Source: Flavobacterium saccharophilum (GTDB taxonomy: Bacteria; Bacteroidota; Bacteroidia; Flavobacteriales; Flavobacteriaceae). Taken from it: DNA of 64,000 bases. The stretch spans positions 682,001-746,000 of the forward strand of contig NZ_FRBY01000003.1 in assembly GCF_900142735.1 (NCBI RefSeq). Reading direction: 5' to 3'. Below are positions 25,554 to 34,435 of the stretch, piece after piece (the stretch's first letter is position 1; each line of letters opens with the position of its first letter). Under the pieces are notes generated by a model. The model saw only the letters and a program-made list of their open reading frames with translations, ran no database searches and had not been told where the DNA came from. The position numbers were made by a program, and so were the translations under genes.

Positions 25554-27791
25554 ATGATTTCTTTATACGCTGCTGCAGAAACTACCCACCATTTAAGACC
25601 TTTAATTAGTGATTTGGGATTAATCCTGATCACTGCCGGAATTGCTGTGTTACTTTTTAAAAAAATGAAACAGCCTTTGGTTTTAGGTTATTTGATTGCC
25701 GGTTTTCTGGCAGGAAATCATTTTGATTTTTTTCCATCAATCACCGAAATGAAAAGTGTTGAAGTTTGGGCCGAAATTGGTGTGATCATTTTGTTATTTA
25801 GTTTGGGACTCGAATTTAGTTTTAAGAAATTAATGAAGGTCGGCGGTACGGCTTCTATTACAGCTATTACCCAAATTATTACCATGGTCATTATTGGTTA
25901 TCTCGTCGGGCAATGGATGGGCTGGGCGTCTATGGATAGTATATTTCTTGGTGTTATCTTATCAATCTCCTCTACTACTATCATTTTAAAAACCTTTGAT
26001 GAATTGGGTGTTAAGGCACAAAAGTTCGCTGGAATTGTTATTGGATCGCTTATTGTTCAGGATATTGTTGCCATTTTAATGATGGTCTTACTTTCGACTA
26101 TTGCAGTAAGTCAGCAATTTTCGGGAAGTGAACTTATGATGTCTGTATTAAAACTGATTTTCTTTTTAACCGTTTGGTTCTTAGGCGGAATCTTTTTTAT
26201 CCCTACCCTTCTTAAAAAAACAAAGCATTTATTAACTGATGAGATGCTATTAATTGTTTCATTAGCCTTGTGTTTAATGATGGTTAGTTTTGCTGCAAAT
26301 GTTGGTTTTTCACCTGCTTTAGGCGCTTTTATAATGGGATCTATAATTGCCGAAACCACCCAAGCAGAACATATCGAGCATTTGATAAAACCGGTAAAAG
26401 ATTTATTTGGGGCGATATTCTTCGTATCTGTGGGAATGTTAATTGACCCAAAAATGTTATACACACACGCGCTGCCAGTTGCTATTTTAACGCTTGTCAC
26501 TATTGTGGGACAATCTGTGAGTTCTACAATTGGTGCCCTACTTGCCGGTCAGCCATTAAAACAATCTGTACAAACCGGAATGAGTTTGTCACAAATTGGA
26601 GAATTCTCGTTTATCATTGCCACGTTAGGAATGACATTAAATGTTACAAGTTCGTTTTTATATCCGGTTGTGGTAGCCGTTTCTGCCATAACAACGTTTA
26701 CTACGCCATTTATGGTAAAATATGCGGTTCCATTTTCAAATTTTCTAGAACATAAATTGCCTAGAAAATGGGTCAAAAATATTAACCGTTATAGCGTCAA
26801 TGCGCAAGCAATAAAATCGGTTAGCATTTGGCAAAAAGTACTGAATGCTTATATCATTCAGATTATTCTCCATACCGTTATTATTACGGCCGTCATTTTA
26901 TTATCATCAAAATTTGTTGCGCCATTAGTGGCTGATACCCGATTTGGAAATACATTAGCTGCGCTTATAACATTAGTTATTATTGCTCCGTTTCTATGGG
27001 CACTTTCATTACGACGTATAGCTGACGAAGAAGTGGAATTATTGTGGGAAGAACGTAAATATCGCGGTGCTTTGTTGATGATGATTTTGATAAGAATGAG
27101 TTTAGGATTATTTTTCATTGGTTTCTTGCTGAATATTTTCTTCTCTCCATTAGTTGCTTTTGTAGCCCTTATCATTGCTATTGCCGCTTATCAAATATTC
27201 CCGAAAAAATTAAACGAACAATATCATAGAATTGAAAGTCACTTCTTAAAAAACCTCAACGATCGTGAAAACAAAAAAATAGACAGACGTTATGCGAACT
27301 TAATGCCATGGGACGGTCACATGTCATTTTTTGATATTGGAAAAGAATCCAATCTGGCGGGGAAAACATTGGAAGAATTACGCATTCGCGAGCAAATGGG
27401 AATTAATATTGCCTACATAAAACGAGGTGATGTTATGATCTCTATTCCAACGAAAAATGAACGTCTTTTTCCTGGCGATGAAGTATGTGTAATTGGTACA
27501 GATGCACAAGTTACTGAGTTTGCCAAATATTTAAATCAAAACGAAGTCGAAGCACCTACATCAGTTGAAGAATCTCAAATTGTATTACGCCAACTCGAAG
27601 TTTCTCAAGAAGAATTTATTGACAAAAGCATCGGTCAGTTTAGAGGAAAAACGGGCGGAATGGTAGTTGGAATCGAAAGAAACGGAAATCGAATCTTAAA
27701 CCCGGAATCCAATATCGTATTAGGAAAAAATGATATTATCTGGGTTGTTGGAGATAAAAAAAGAATGAGCGAATTGATGAAAAAAGCTTAA
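25554..27791 (+). CDS. Kef-type monovalent cation:proton antiporter (CPA2) with two TrkA-C domains
   Basis: A 745-residue inner-membrane protein. Residues about 15-400 form the CPA2 exchanger domain (about 12 helices; LLFSLGLEFSFKKL, SISSTTIILKTFDELG and ALGAFIMGSIIAET are typical). A second membrane region lies at about 425-560. The C-terminus has two TrkA-C regulatory domains, about 592-662 and 675-742, but no NAD-binding TrkA-N domain between membrane and tail, unlike KefB/C. It should exchange K+ or Na+ for protons, gated by small ligands at the TrkA-C domains. It ends at an octamer palindrome facing the peroxiredoxin gene. Confidence 0.9.
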   Translation: MISLYAAAETTHHLRPLISDLGLILITAGIAVLLFKKMKQPLVLGYLIAGFLAGNHFDFFPSITEMKSVEVWAEIGVIILLFSLGLEFSFKKLMKVGGTASITAITQIITMVIIGYLVGQWMGWASMDSIFLGVILSISSTTIILKTFDELGVKAQKFAGIVIGSLIVQDIVAILMMVLLSTIAVSQQFSGSELMMSVLKLIFFLTVWFLGGIFFIPTLLKKTKHLLTDEMLLIVSLALCLMMVSFAANVGFSPALGAFIMGSIIAETTQAEHIEHLIKPVKDLFGAIFFVSVGMLIDPKMLYTHALPVAILTLVTIVGQSVSSTIGALLAGQPLKQSVQTGMSLSQIGEFSFIIATLGMTLNVTSSFLYPVVVAVSAITTFTTPFMVKYAVPFSNFLEHKLPRKWVKNINRYSVNAQAIKSVSIWQKVLNAYIIQIILHTVIITAVILLSSKFVAPLVADTRFGNTLAALITLVIIAPFLWALSLRRIADEEVELLWEERKYRGALLMMILIRMSLGLFFIGFLLNIFFSPLVAFVALIIAIAAYQIFPKKLNEQYHRIESHFLKNLNDRENKKIDRRYANLMPWDGHMSFFDIGKESNLAGKTLEELRIREQMGINIAYIKRGDVMISIPTKNERLFPGDEVCVIGTDAQVTEFAKYLNQNEVEAPTSVEESQIVLRQLEVSQEEFIDKSIGQFRGKTGGMVVGIERNGNRILNPESNIVLGKNDIIWVVGDKKRMSELMKKA

Positions 27792-27793
27792 TT

Positions 27794-27888
27794 GAAGGTT
27801 CTAATGGACTAAGATTCTAAGGTTCTGAGAGTTTAACTCTTAACAAATCTAGAATCTTAGTCCCTTAGAACCTTAGTATCTTAGCCCC
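27794..27888. repeat. Octamer-word palindrome between convergent genes
   Basis: The left arm (27796-27819) and right arm (27850-27873) match at 23 of 24 positions in reverse complement. The right half consists of exact 8-base steps (nnnCTTAG, five times). It separates the antiporter and peroxiredoxin genes and may act as a bidirectional terminator despite lacking a T-run. Confidence 0.85.
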
Positions 27889-28527
27889 TTATTTATTCGG
27901 TTGCGGTGTCATACGCAAATATGGTTTTATTGGCGTGTGACCTTTTGGGAATTTCGCAGGAATATCACTGTCCGGAACCGCCGGAGTAATTACTACATCA
28001 TCGCCGTCTTTCCAGTTCGCCGGAGTTGCTACGCTGTAATTTGCTGTTAATTGCAAACTATCAATAACACGAAGCAATTCGTCAAAATTTCTTCCTGTCG
28101 AAGCCGGATAGGTTAAAGTCAGTTTGATTTTTTTATCAGCACCAATTACAAAAACAGAACGAACTGTAAATTTATCGCTTGCATTTGGATGCAACATATC
28201 ATACAAAGTGGCTATTTTTTTATCTTCATCTGCAATTATCGGGAAATTAACTATTGTATTTTGAGTTTCGTTAATGTCTTTGATCCACTCTTTGTGCGAC
28301 TCTAAACCATCAACACTCAAAGCGATAACCTTTGTATTTCTTTTAGTAAATTCAGGAAGATAATTGGCTACTGTTCCCAATTCTGTTGTACAAACAGGAG
28401 TAAAATCTGATGGATGCGAAAATAAAACTCCCCATGAATCTCCTAACCATTCATGAAAATTGATTGGTCCTTCTGTGGTTTCTGCATGAAAATCCGGAGC
28501 TATATCGCCTAATCTTAATGTTGACAT
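27889..28527 (-). CDS. 1-Cys peroxiredoxin (Prx6 type)
   Basis: A 212-residue peroxidase with the peroxidatic Cys in SDFTPVCTTELG (Cys about residue 46), the only cysteine in the protein, so it must be resolved by an external thiol. The C-terminal extension (ANWKDGDDVVITPAVPDS, then IPAKFPKG and YLRMTP) is characteristic of Prx6. It reduces hydrogen peroxide and organic peroxides in the cytoplasm. It is monocistronic, facing the antiporter gene across an octamer palindrome. Confidence 0.95.
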   Translation of the reverse strand: MSTLRLGDIAPDFHAETTEGPINFHEWLGDSWGVLFSHPSDFTPVCTTELGTVANYLPEFTKRNTKVIALSVDGLESHKEWIKDINETQNTIVNFPIIADEDKKIATLYDMLHPNASDKFTVRSVFVIGADKKIKLTLTYPASTGRNFDELLRVIDSLQLTANYSVATPANWKDGDDVVITPAVPDSDIPAKFPKGHTPIKPYLRMTPQPNK

Positions 28528-28637
28528 AATTATATTTTTTTAGTTCCTCTAAAATTACTAAAAAATATAATTAAAAAAACTAAACTCTACTTTTTCTATC
28601 AATTTTACTCTAAACTACTCAAATAGCTTAAAACAAT

Positions 28638-29567
28638 CTAAATAAAACTAACAATAAAGTACCAGATAGCAAGGGTAATAAAAGATATCGGGATTCCGAA
28701 ACCAATCATCATGCTGCTTAATTTCGGCTTTAAACCATAGGTTGAAGCTAATATAGCACCCGTAATCATGGGTGCCATTGCGATTTCAATTATGGTAATT
28801 TTAATGGCCTCAGAATGTTGATTGAAAATGAAAACATATAAGACCATAATAATGAATGGCGTTACGATAAGTCTGAAGAAAAGTCCCAATCGTAAAAATC
28901 GCCAATGCTGACTTCTTCTATCAAAATTTAATTGCAACCCAACAGAAAACAGAGCCAAGGGCGTAACCAGACTTCCTACTTTCAACAATACAGATTGAAG
29001 ATTTAGATCTAAATCATAATTAAAAACATTCAAAGAGCAGGCCACTACAAACGTAATGAAAGGCGGAAATAAAATTACTTTCTTCAAAATACTCCACGCA
29101 TCCGGGCTTCCTTTTGAGTAAAATGCCGCCACAAAAACACCTAAAGTAGAAACCACAACAAAAGTGCCGGGCTGATCTACTAAAATTGCCGTTTCTAAAC
29201 CTTTTTTTCCAAATAAGGCTTCCACTATAGGATAACCTAAAAAAGAGGAATTACTCAATCCTGCCGTCAACACCAAACAACCAATAAGTTTATTTGACCA
29301 ACCCAATCGTCGCCCTAAAAAATGAAAGAAAACAAATGCCAGGAAAAAACTAATCCAGCCCGCTCCAATTGGAAACAACAGATCATTGTTCCATTTTATT
29401 TTCGGAATATGATATAAAGTGATTGCGGGTAAGCATACATAAATAACAATTTTATTGATGCTTTTATAGATATGAGTTGGAAACCGCTTTACCTTTTGCA
29501 AAAGCAATCCTAAAAACAAGAAGAAGAATATCTGAATAAAGTTGTTCATATCGTAGGTTCCCGACAA
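28638..29567 (-). CDS. AEC family transporter
   Basis: A 309-residue protein with about ten membrane helices, matching the auxin efflux carrier/malate permease family of bacteria (for example LGLLLQKVKRFP near the start and VGLQLNFDRRS in the second half). Family members export or import small organic acids; the substrate here is unknown. It is the last gene of the minus-strand run before the divergent Rrf2 gene, from which a palindromic heptamer array separates it. Confidence 0.85.
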   Translation of the reverse strand: MSGTYDMNNFIQIFFFLFLGLLLQKVKRFPTHIYKSINKIVIYVCLPAITLYHIPKIKWNNDLLFPIGAGWISFFLAFVFFHFLGRRLGWSNKLIGCLVLTAGLSNSSFLGYPIVEALFGKKGLETAILVDQPGTFVVVSTLGVFVAAFYSKGSPDAWSILKKVILFPPFITFVVACSLNVFNYDLDLNLQSVLLKVGSLVTPLALFSVGLQLNFDRRSQHWRFLRLGLFFRLIVTPFIIMVLYVFIFNQHSEAIKITIIEIAMAPMITGAILASTYGLKPKLSSMMIGFGIPISFITLAIWYFIVSFI

Positions 29568-29583
29568 AAATAAGGATTTCTAA

Positions 29584-29738
29584 ATTAGTAATTAGTGCTT
29601 AGTCGTTAGTAATTAGTCGTTAGTTGTTAGTTTTTAGTCTAATCGTTTTAAAGATAATTTTTCTAAAATCCCTAGATGACTACTTATTTATCAAAACTAA
29701 TTACTAAGAACTAACGACTAATGACTAGGAACTAAAAA
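29584..29738. repeat. Heptamer-word palindrome, TTAGTnn type
   Basis: The left half holds eight successive 7-base words TTAGTnn (about 29584-29638); the right half (about 29697-29738) holds the complementary ACTAAnn words. The whole could form a long imperfect hairpin in the divergent spacer between the AEC transporter and Rrf2 genes. Confidence 0.75.
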
Positions 29739-29773
29739 ACTGTTAAATATTTTTTTTGTTCAATAAAACACTT

Positions 29774-29781
29774 TACATTTG
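29774..29781 (+). promoter_or_regulatory. Putative -7 box of the Rrf2 gene
   Basis: TACATTTG, directly overlapped at its end by the 17-base palindromic operator candidate. A TTG at 29756-29758 lies 15 bases upstream. Confidence 0.55.
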
Positions 29782-29798
29782 TAACATATTTTATTACA
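29780..29798. promoter_or_regulatory. Palindromic operator candidate, copy 1
   Basis: TGTAACATATTTTATTACA overlaps the -7 box and precedes the Rrf2 start. The 17-base core GTAA(n9)TTAC is shared, with one difference, by 30231-30247. Confidence 0.65.
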
Positions 29799-29800
29799 GT

Positions 29801-30208
29801 ATGATTTCAGGTAAATTTGCCATAACGATTCACATTCTTACTTTACTCACCAAATATCCAAATGATTATTTATCATCTGAATATATTGCGGGAAGTATTA
29901 ATCTGAATCCTGTTTTGGTACGAAAAGAAATTGCCAATCTAAAAGCACATCATATTGTCGAAAGTAAAGAAGGTAAAAATGGCGGAACTAAATTAGCCGT
30001 GGATCCAACGAATCTTACTTTGAAAGAAATTTTTGAAATGACTTTTGAAACCATTAATCTGGGATATGCTAAAAATCAGCCGAATCCGGATTGTCCGGTT
30101 GGAAAAAAAATCAATCAAAATTTAGCCGCTTTATACGCGGATATGAATCAAAAAGTTAGTTTACAATTAGAGGGAATTTCTTTAGAAGATTTTTCTAATC
30201 AGTTCTAA
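29801..30208 (+). CDS. Rrf2 family transcriptional regulator (YwnA-like)
   Basis: A 135-residue regulator with a winged-helix N-terminus (GKFAITIHILTLLTKYPNDY and SINLNPVLVRKEIANLKAH) and GKNGGTKLAVD wing. It has one Cys, in NPDCPVGKKIN (about residue 98), unlike the three-Cys iron-sulfur IscR type. This single-Cys arrangement is that of YwnA-type sensors of reactive electrophiles or thiol stress. The ATG at 29801 is chosen: the upstream TTG in frame would sit before the promoter. A palindrome overlaps its own promoter and a second copy precedes the next gene, so it probably represses both. Confidence 0.88.
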   Translation: MISGKFAITIHILTLLTKYPNDYLSSEYIAGSINLNPVLVRKEIANLKAHHIVESKEGKNGGTKLAVDPTNLTLKEIFEMTFETINLGYAKNQPNPDCPVGKKINQNLAALYADMNQKVSLQLEGISLEDFSNQF

Positions 30209-30229
30209 AACTATTTTTTTACACAAAAC

Positions 30230-30248
30230 TGTAACATTTTTTATTACT
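30230..30248. promoter_or_regulatory. Palindromic operator candidate, copy 2
   Basis: TGTAACATTTTTTATTACT, 18 bases before the start of the oxidoreductase gene; its 17-base core differs from copy 1 in one position. Confidence 0.65.
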
Positions 30249-30265
30249 AATAAAAATTATATATT

Positions 30266-30907
30266 ATGAAAATCGCACTTATTGGAGCAACAGGATTTGT
30301 AGGCTCAGCCATTTTAAACGAATTAGCAAGCAGAAATCATGACATTACTGCTATTGCAAGAACACCAAAAGAAACTGCAAATGTAAATTGGGTAGCTGTT
30401 GATATTTTTAATTCAGATGCATTAGCCGAAATCTTAGAAGGAAATGATCTTATCATTAGTGCTTACAATGCCGGATGGACCAACCCAAACATTTATGATG
30501 ATTTTATTGCCGGTTCAAAATCTGTTCAGGAAGCAGTGAAAAAATCAGGAGTAAAACGTTTCAGTGTAATTGGAGGCGGCGGAAGTTTGTTTGTTGCACC
30601 CGGTTTACAAGCAGTGGATACACCAGATTTTCCAAAAGAATATTATGTTGCTGCGACTGCTGCACGTGATTACCTGAACATCATTAAAGAAGAAAAAGAA
30701 CTGGACTGGGCCTTTTTTAGTCCTGCATTCGAAATGCACGCCGGAACTACAACAGGAAGAACCGGGAAATACCGTTTAGGTTTAGAAAACCCAGTATTCA
30801 ATGACGAGCAAAGAAGCATTTTATCTGTAGAAGATTTGGCTGTTGTAATTGCTGATGAAGCAGAAACTCCAAAACACCACCAGGTTCGTTTTACTGCGGG
30901 TTATTAA
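30266..30907 (+). CDS. NAD(P)-binding NmrA/YwnB-like protein
   Basis: A 213-residue Rossmann protein with GATGFVGSAI (about residues 7-16) and the family segment VIGGGGSLFVAPG. It lacks the canonical YxxxK of classical SDRs, consistent with an atypical SDR such as NmrA or YwnB. Its gene follows the Rrf2 regulator by 57 bases and shares the operator palindrome, so they form a unit like B. subtilis ywnA-ywnB. Likely a reductase for a stress-derived compound, but the substrate is unknown. Confidence 0.85.
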   Translation: MKIALIGATGFVGSAILNELASRNHDITAIARTPKETANVNWVAVDIFNSDALAEILEGNDLIISAYNAGWTNPNIYDDFIAGSKSVQEAVKKSGVKRFSVIGGGGSLFVAPGLQAVDTPDFPKEYYVAATAARDYLNIIKEEKELDWAFFSPAFEMHAGTTTGRTGKYRLGLENPVFNDEQRSILSVEDLAVVIADEAETPKHHQVRFTAGY

Positions 30908-30964
30908 AACACGAATTCCACAAATTTACACGAATTAATTAGTGTTAATTAGTGAAATTCGTGT
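30907..30964. repeat. Palindrome of ~10-base words
   Basis: Outer arms AACACGAATT and AATTCGTGTT pair perfectly; internal ACACGAATT and AATTAGTGTT words extend the fold. It follows the oxidoreductase gene. Confidence 0.7.
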
Positions 30965-31046
30965 TACATATCAAAACAGTTTCAAAGAAAATCCTTTTTG
31001 AAACTGTTTTTGTTTTCTGTACTTTTACAATACCAAAAAATGTATT

Positions 31047-32141
31047 TTGTCAAGTCCAAAAAAGCCATCTAGTAGTTTACAAGAAAAAGCCGGTATTTCA
31101 CCTCCTGAAATTATCAATATATCGGCTATAAGTCAAATTCAGAAAAATAGGCGAAAACAACCTTCTTCACAAGAATTAATTGCCGGAATTCTGGATGGAA
31201 ACAGAACAGCTTTGAGCCGTGCTATTACTTTGGTCGAAAGCACCAATCAGGAGCATGCTGAAAAAGCCAATGAAGTTATTAAAGGATGTTTGCCTAATGC
31301 CAATAAATCTATTAGAATAGGAATTACAGGCGTTCCCGGCGTTGGAAAAAGTACTTTTATTGAAGCTTTTGGAACTTTCCTAACACAACTTGGAAAAAAA
31401 GTAGCGGTATTGGCCGTTGATCCGAGTAGTTCACTTTCGCACGGGAGTATTTTAGGCGATAAAACCCGTATGGAAGAATTGGTAAAAGATGAAAATGCTT
31501 TTATCAGACCAAGTGCTTCGGGAGATACTTTAGGCGGCGTGGCACGAAAAACGCGTGAATCGATTATTTTGTGTGAAGCCGCTGGTTATGACACTATAAT
31601 TATTGAAACCGTTGGCGTAGGACAAAGTGAAACCGCTGTTCACAGTATGGTGGATTTTTTCTTATTACTAAAAATTTCCGGTGCAGGCGACGAACTTCAG
31701 GGTATTAAACGTGGTATCATGGAAATGGCCGATGCGATTGTCATCAACAAAGCCGATGGCGACAATATAAAAAAAGCAAATCAGGCGAAATTAGAATTCA
31801 ACAGGGCGTTGCATTTATTTCCTCCCAAAAAATCAAACTGGCAGTCAAAAGTTACGACTTGTAGCGCTATTACCAAAGAAGGTATTTCAGACATCTGGAA
31901 CACCATATCTGATTATGTTCAAATGACAAATGAAACTGGTTTCTTTCCCGAAAAAAGAAAGGAACAAAATCATTTTTGGATGATGGAAACCATAAATGAA
32001 CAATTGAAACTCAACTTCTATAATCAACCCGAAATTATTTCGCAATTGGAAGAAAATAAAAAAGCAGTGCAAAACGATGAAATTTCACCTTTTGCAGCTG
32101 CTCAAAATTTATTAAAATTGTATTTTTCTAAAAGTAGCTAA
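31047..32141 (+). CDS. meaB: MeaB-type GTPase, chaperone of methylmalonyl-CoA mutase
   Basis: A 364-residue G3E-family GTPase that guards and reloads adenosylcobalamin in methylmalonyl-CoA mutase. Visible parts are Walker A GVPGVGKST (about residues 98-106), VDPSSSLSHGSILGDKTRM, the ETVGVGQSE switch and the NKAD base-recognition motif. The only upstream start in frame is a TTG at 31047, which I accept with moderate certainty. The mutase genes are not in the window; the adenosyltransferase at 13006 belongs to the same pathway. Its last codons and stop lie inside the octamer palindrome at 32138. Confidence 0.93.
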   Translation: MSSPKKPSSSLQEKAGISPPEIINISAISQIQKNRRKQPSSQELIAGILDGNRTALSRAITLVESTNQEHAEKANEVIKGCLPNANKSIRIGITGVPGVGKSTFIEAFGTFLTQLGKKVAVLAVDPSSSLSHGSILGDKTRMEELVKDENAFIRPSASGDTLGGVARKTRESIILCEAAGYDTIIIETVGVGQSETAVHSMVDFFLLLKISGAGDELQGIKRGIMEMADAIVINKADGDNIKKANQAKLEFNRALHLFPPKKSNWQSKVTTCSAITKEGISDIWNTISDYVQMTNETGFFPEKRKEQNHFWMMETINEQLKLNFYNQPEIISQLEENKKAVQNDEISPFAAAQNLLKLYFSKSS

Positions 32142-32206
32142 GTAGCTAAGATTCTTAGTTGCTAAGTAATTTAAAAACTCAGAACCTTAGAATCTTAGCT
32201 ACTTAG
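32138..32206. repeat. Octamer-word palindrome containing both stop codons of convergent genes
   Basis: CTAAGTAGCTAAGATTCT (32138-32155) pairs perfectly with 32189-32206. The MeaB stop codon lies in the left arm and the stop codon of the LtaS-like gene lies in the right arm. The CTTAGnnn octamer words are those of 21938 and 27794. Confidence 0.85.
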
Positions 32207-34142
32207 AAACTTTTCCTTTCAACTTGTATTTGTTTTCTTTATACAAATTTCCTGCTGTAATTACATGCGCCAAAGCATCTTTTGCTAATTCTTCATTTAA
32301 TTTAACCGGAATTAAAGTCGTATCATTTTTGATTTCAAACTGCAATGGTTTCAAATTAGGCTGCATAATCACAACCTGATTTTCAACTCTGAAGGCATTG
32401 ATATCATTAAACTGCATAATTGATCTTCCTTGTGTTTTGGCATCCAGCTTATTTAAGTTTCTACCTACCATTGGCGTTTCAAAAGGAATTCCTAAATAAC
32501 CTAATAAGGTTGGCGGAATATCAATCTGACTTGCCAAATTGCTATAAACTGAACCTTTCTTCACTCCTGGCCCCATTATTAAAGCCGGAATATGGAATTT
32601 GTTAATTGGCACTAAGTTTTTACCGTATGTTCTTGTGTTATGATCCGCAATAACAATGAAAATCGTGTTTTTAAAATACGCTTCTTTTTTAGCCATTTCG
32701 AAGAATTTCCCAATGGAGAAATCGGCATATTTCATGGCATTATTTACTGTTGCAGGTTTCTTGTCAAAAGGTTGGATTCTTCCTGTCGGATATTCGAAAG
32801 GTTCATGATTTGATGTCGAAAACATTAAAGAAAAGAAAGGTTTGTCACCTTTTGCCTTAAAGTAACTATTTGCTTTGGTAACCAAATCTTCATCAGAATA
32901 ACCCCAGGTGCCTTTGAAAGCATATTTATTTCCATCTGATTCAAAATCTTCCTGATCTACAATATCCTGAAAACCATTTCCGTTGAAAAACGAAGCCATA
33001 TTATCAAAATTCGCCATTCCACCATAAATAAAACTAGTGTCATACCCTTTTTGTTTTAAGGCATCTGCAAGTGTGAAAAATCCTTGTTGTGAGTTTCCAA
33101 GTTTTACCACACTTTCTGATGGTGAAGGTAAAAATCCGGTTACAACCGCCTCAATTCCGCGTACACTTCGTGTTCCAGTGCAATACAAATTGGTAAACAA
33201 TAAACCTTCTTTTGACAATTTATCAAATTCCGGCGTCAATGGTTTCCCACCTAAAATTCCAACATATTCTGCCCCTAAACTTTCCTGTAAAAAGATAACC
33301 AAATTATAAGGCTTCTTATTAGCTGAGTCTGGTTGTTGCACATGTAAAAACGGGATATCAGCATCGGTAAAATCATTTGGACCTGCAATCATGTATTTCT
33401 TTACACGCGCAATAGCTTCGGCTTCATCCATTTTTCCATACATCTTGGTATTTCCTTCATTTTTGATCGAATAGGCTGCAAATGCAACCGTGTAGAATGA
33501 ATTCAATCCAAGAGTATTGGTCAACTGATCTGTAGAGAAAACAGCATTGCTGGCATTAATTGGACGCTTTGAAGTAAGACTTGAACGTGCTCCAAAAAAC
33601 AATAAAAAAGCAACCAATGGAAAAACCATTAATTTGAATTTATAATCAGCTAGTGAAGTATAGAAATATTTTTTTCCTTTTTTGAAAGCAAAATAGATAA
33701 CCGCTGCTAAAATCAGGAACGTAACTATAATAGAACTCAGGTAACTTTTTAAAAGCATCCCAACAACTTCCTTAGGATAAATTAAATAATCTAAGAAGAT
33801 TTTATTCGGACGCGTATCATATTGTTTTACAAAATCAGGCGAAGCTAATTCTACAAACAGAATTAGAAACAGGAATAAGAAACTATAAATTAAAAGAAAT
33901 TTATTAGTGAACTTTAACCATTTATTCGGTAAAAAAGTAATTAAAACAGCCGGAAGAAAAGACAAATAACATAGTAAAATCAAATCCATTCGAAGGCCGA
34001 TTGGAAAAATATACCAGAAATTTGGTGTTTCGACAACCCTGTCTTTAAAAAGAAAAAATAAAAATATTCGGCTTAAAGTAGTAATTAGCAATCCGATTGC
34101 TATAAAATTGAAAATAGGTTTTAAAAAACTTAATTTTTTCAT
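32199..34142 (-). CDS. LtaS-like sulfatase-fold membrane enzyme
   Basis: A 647-residue protein with about five N-terminal membrane helices (to about residue 185) and a large periplasmic sulfatase-fold domain from about 275. Metal-site residues fit the LTA synthase family: FLQESLG (Glu 287), TGTRSVRG with the candidate nucleophile Thr, SNHEPFE and ADHNTRT. Gram-positive LtaS polymerises glycerol phosphate; Bacteroidota make no lipoteichoic acid, so this member more likely transfers phosphoglycerol or phosphoethanolamine to a glycan or lipid A. It is downstream of the small acidic gene at 34180 with 37 bases between, perhaps in one unit with the MATE pump. Confidence 0.87.
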   Translation of the reverse strand: MKKLSFLKPIFNFIAIGLLITTLSRIFLFFLFKDRVVETPNFWYIFPIGLRMDLILLCYLSFLPAVLITFLPNKWLKFTNKFLLIYSFLFLFLILFVELASPDFVKQYDTRPNKIFLDYLIYPKEVVGMLLKSYLSSIIVTFLILAAVIYFAFKKGKKYFYTSLADYKFKLMVFPLVAFLLFFGARSSLTSKRPINASNAVFSTDQLTNTLGLNSFYTVAFAAYSIKNEGNTKMYGKMDEAEAIARVKKYMIAGPNDFTDADIPFLHVQQPDSANKKPYNLVIFLQESLGAEYVGILGGKPLTPEFDKLSKEGLLFTNLYCTGTRSVRGIEAVVTGFLPSPSESVVKLGNSQQGFFTLADALKQKGYDTSFIYGGMANFDNMASFFNGNGFQDIVDQEDFESDGNKYAFKGTWGYSDEDLVTKANSYFKAKGDKPFFSLMFSTSNHEPFEYPTGRIQPFDKKPATVNNAMKYADFSIGKFFEMAKKEAYFKNTIFIVIADHNTRTYGKNLVPINKFHIPALIMGPGVKKGSVYSNLASQIDIPPTLLGYLGIPFETPMVGRNLNKLDAKTQGRSIMQFNDINAFRVENQVVIMQPNLKPLQFEIKNDTTLIPVKLNEELAKDALAHVITAGNLYKENKYKLKGKVSK

Positions 34143-34179
34143 TAGAAAGATTTAGAACGTAAAAAAAATATCAAACAAA

Positions 34180-34407
34180 TTATTCCTCGTAACGATTTAT
34201 TTCTCTGTCATAAAATTCATTTGCTTTTTCAATTAAACCTTCCATTTCAGCATTTAATTCGGCTTCATCAAGATCTTCCGCTTCTTCTAAAAACTCAACC
34301 TCATCATCTTTTAAATTGATTATAAATCTTGGGTAATCTAGGTGAATGATGAAAATATCATCTGGAAAATCAGTATTATCTCCAAGTAAAAATTTAGGTA
34401 ATTCCAT
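34180..34407 (-). CDS. Small acidic conserved-type protein of unknown function
   Basis: A 75-residue, strongly acidic protein: beta-like N-terminus (IFIIHLDYPRFIINLKDDEV) and an acidic helical C-terminus (EEAEDLDEAELNAEMEGL and on). It has no signal peptide or cysteine. It lies between the MATE gene and the LtaS-like gene, 28 and 37 bases away, so is probably co-transcribed. I do not recognise the family. Confidence 0.65.
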   Translation of the reverse strand: MELPKFLLGDNTDFPDDIFIIHLDYPRFIINLKDDEVEFLEEAEDLDEAELNAEMEGLIEKANEFYDREINRYEE

Positions 34408-34435
34408 TTTATTTTTGTTTTTATATGCTTCAAAT

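Noticed and set aside
27794..27888. Regularly spaced short repeats resembling a CRISPR array
   Set aside because: The repeat unit is 8 bases with 3 variable bases, there are no spacers of about 30 bases, and no cas genes are nearby.
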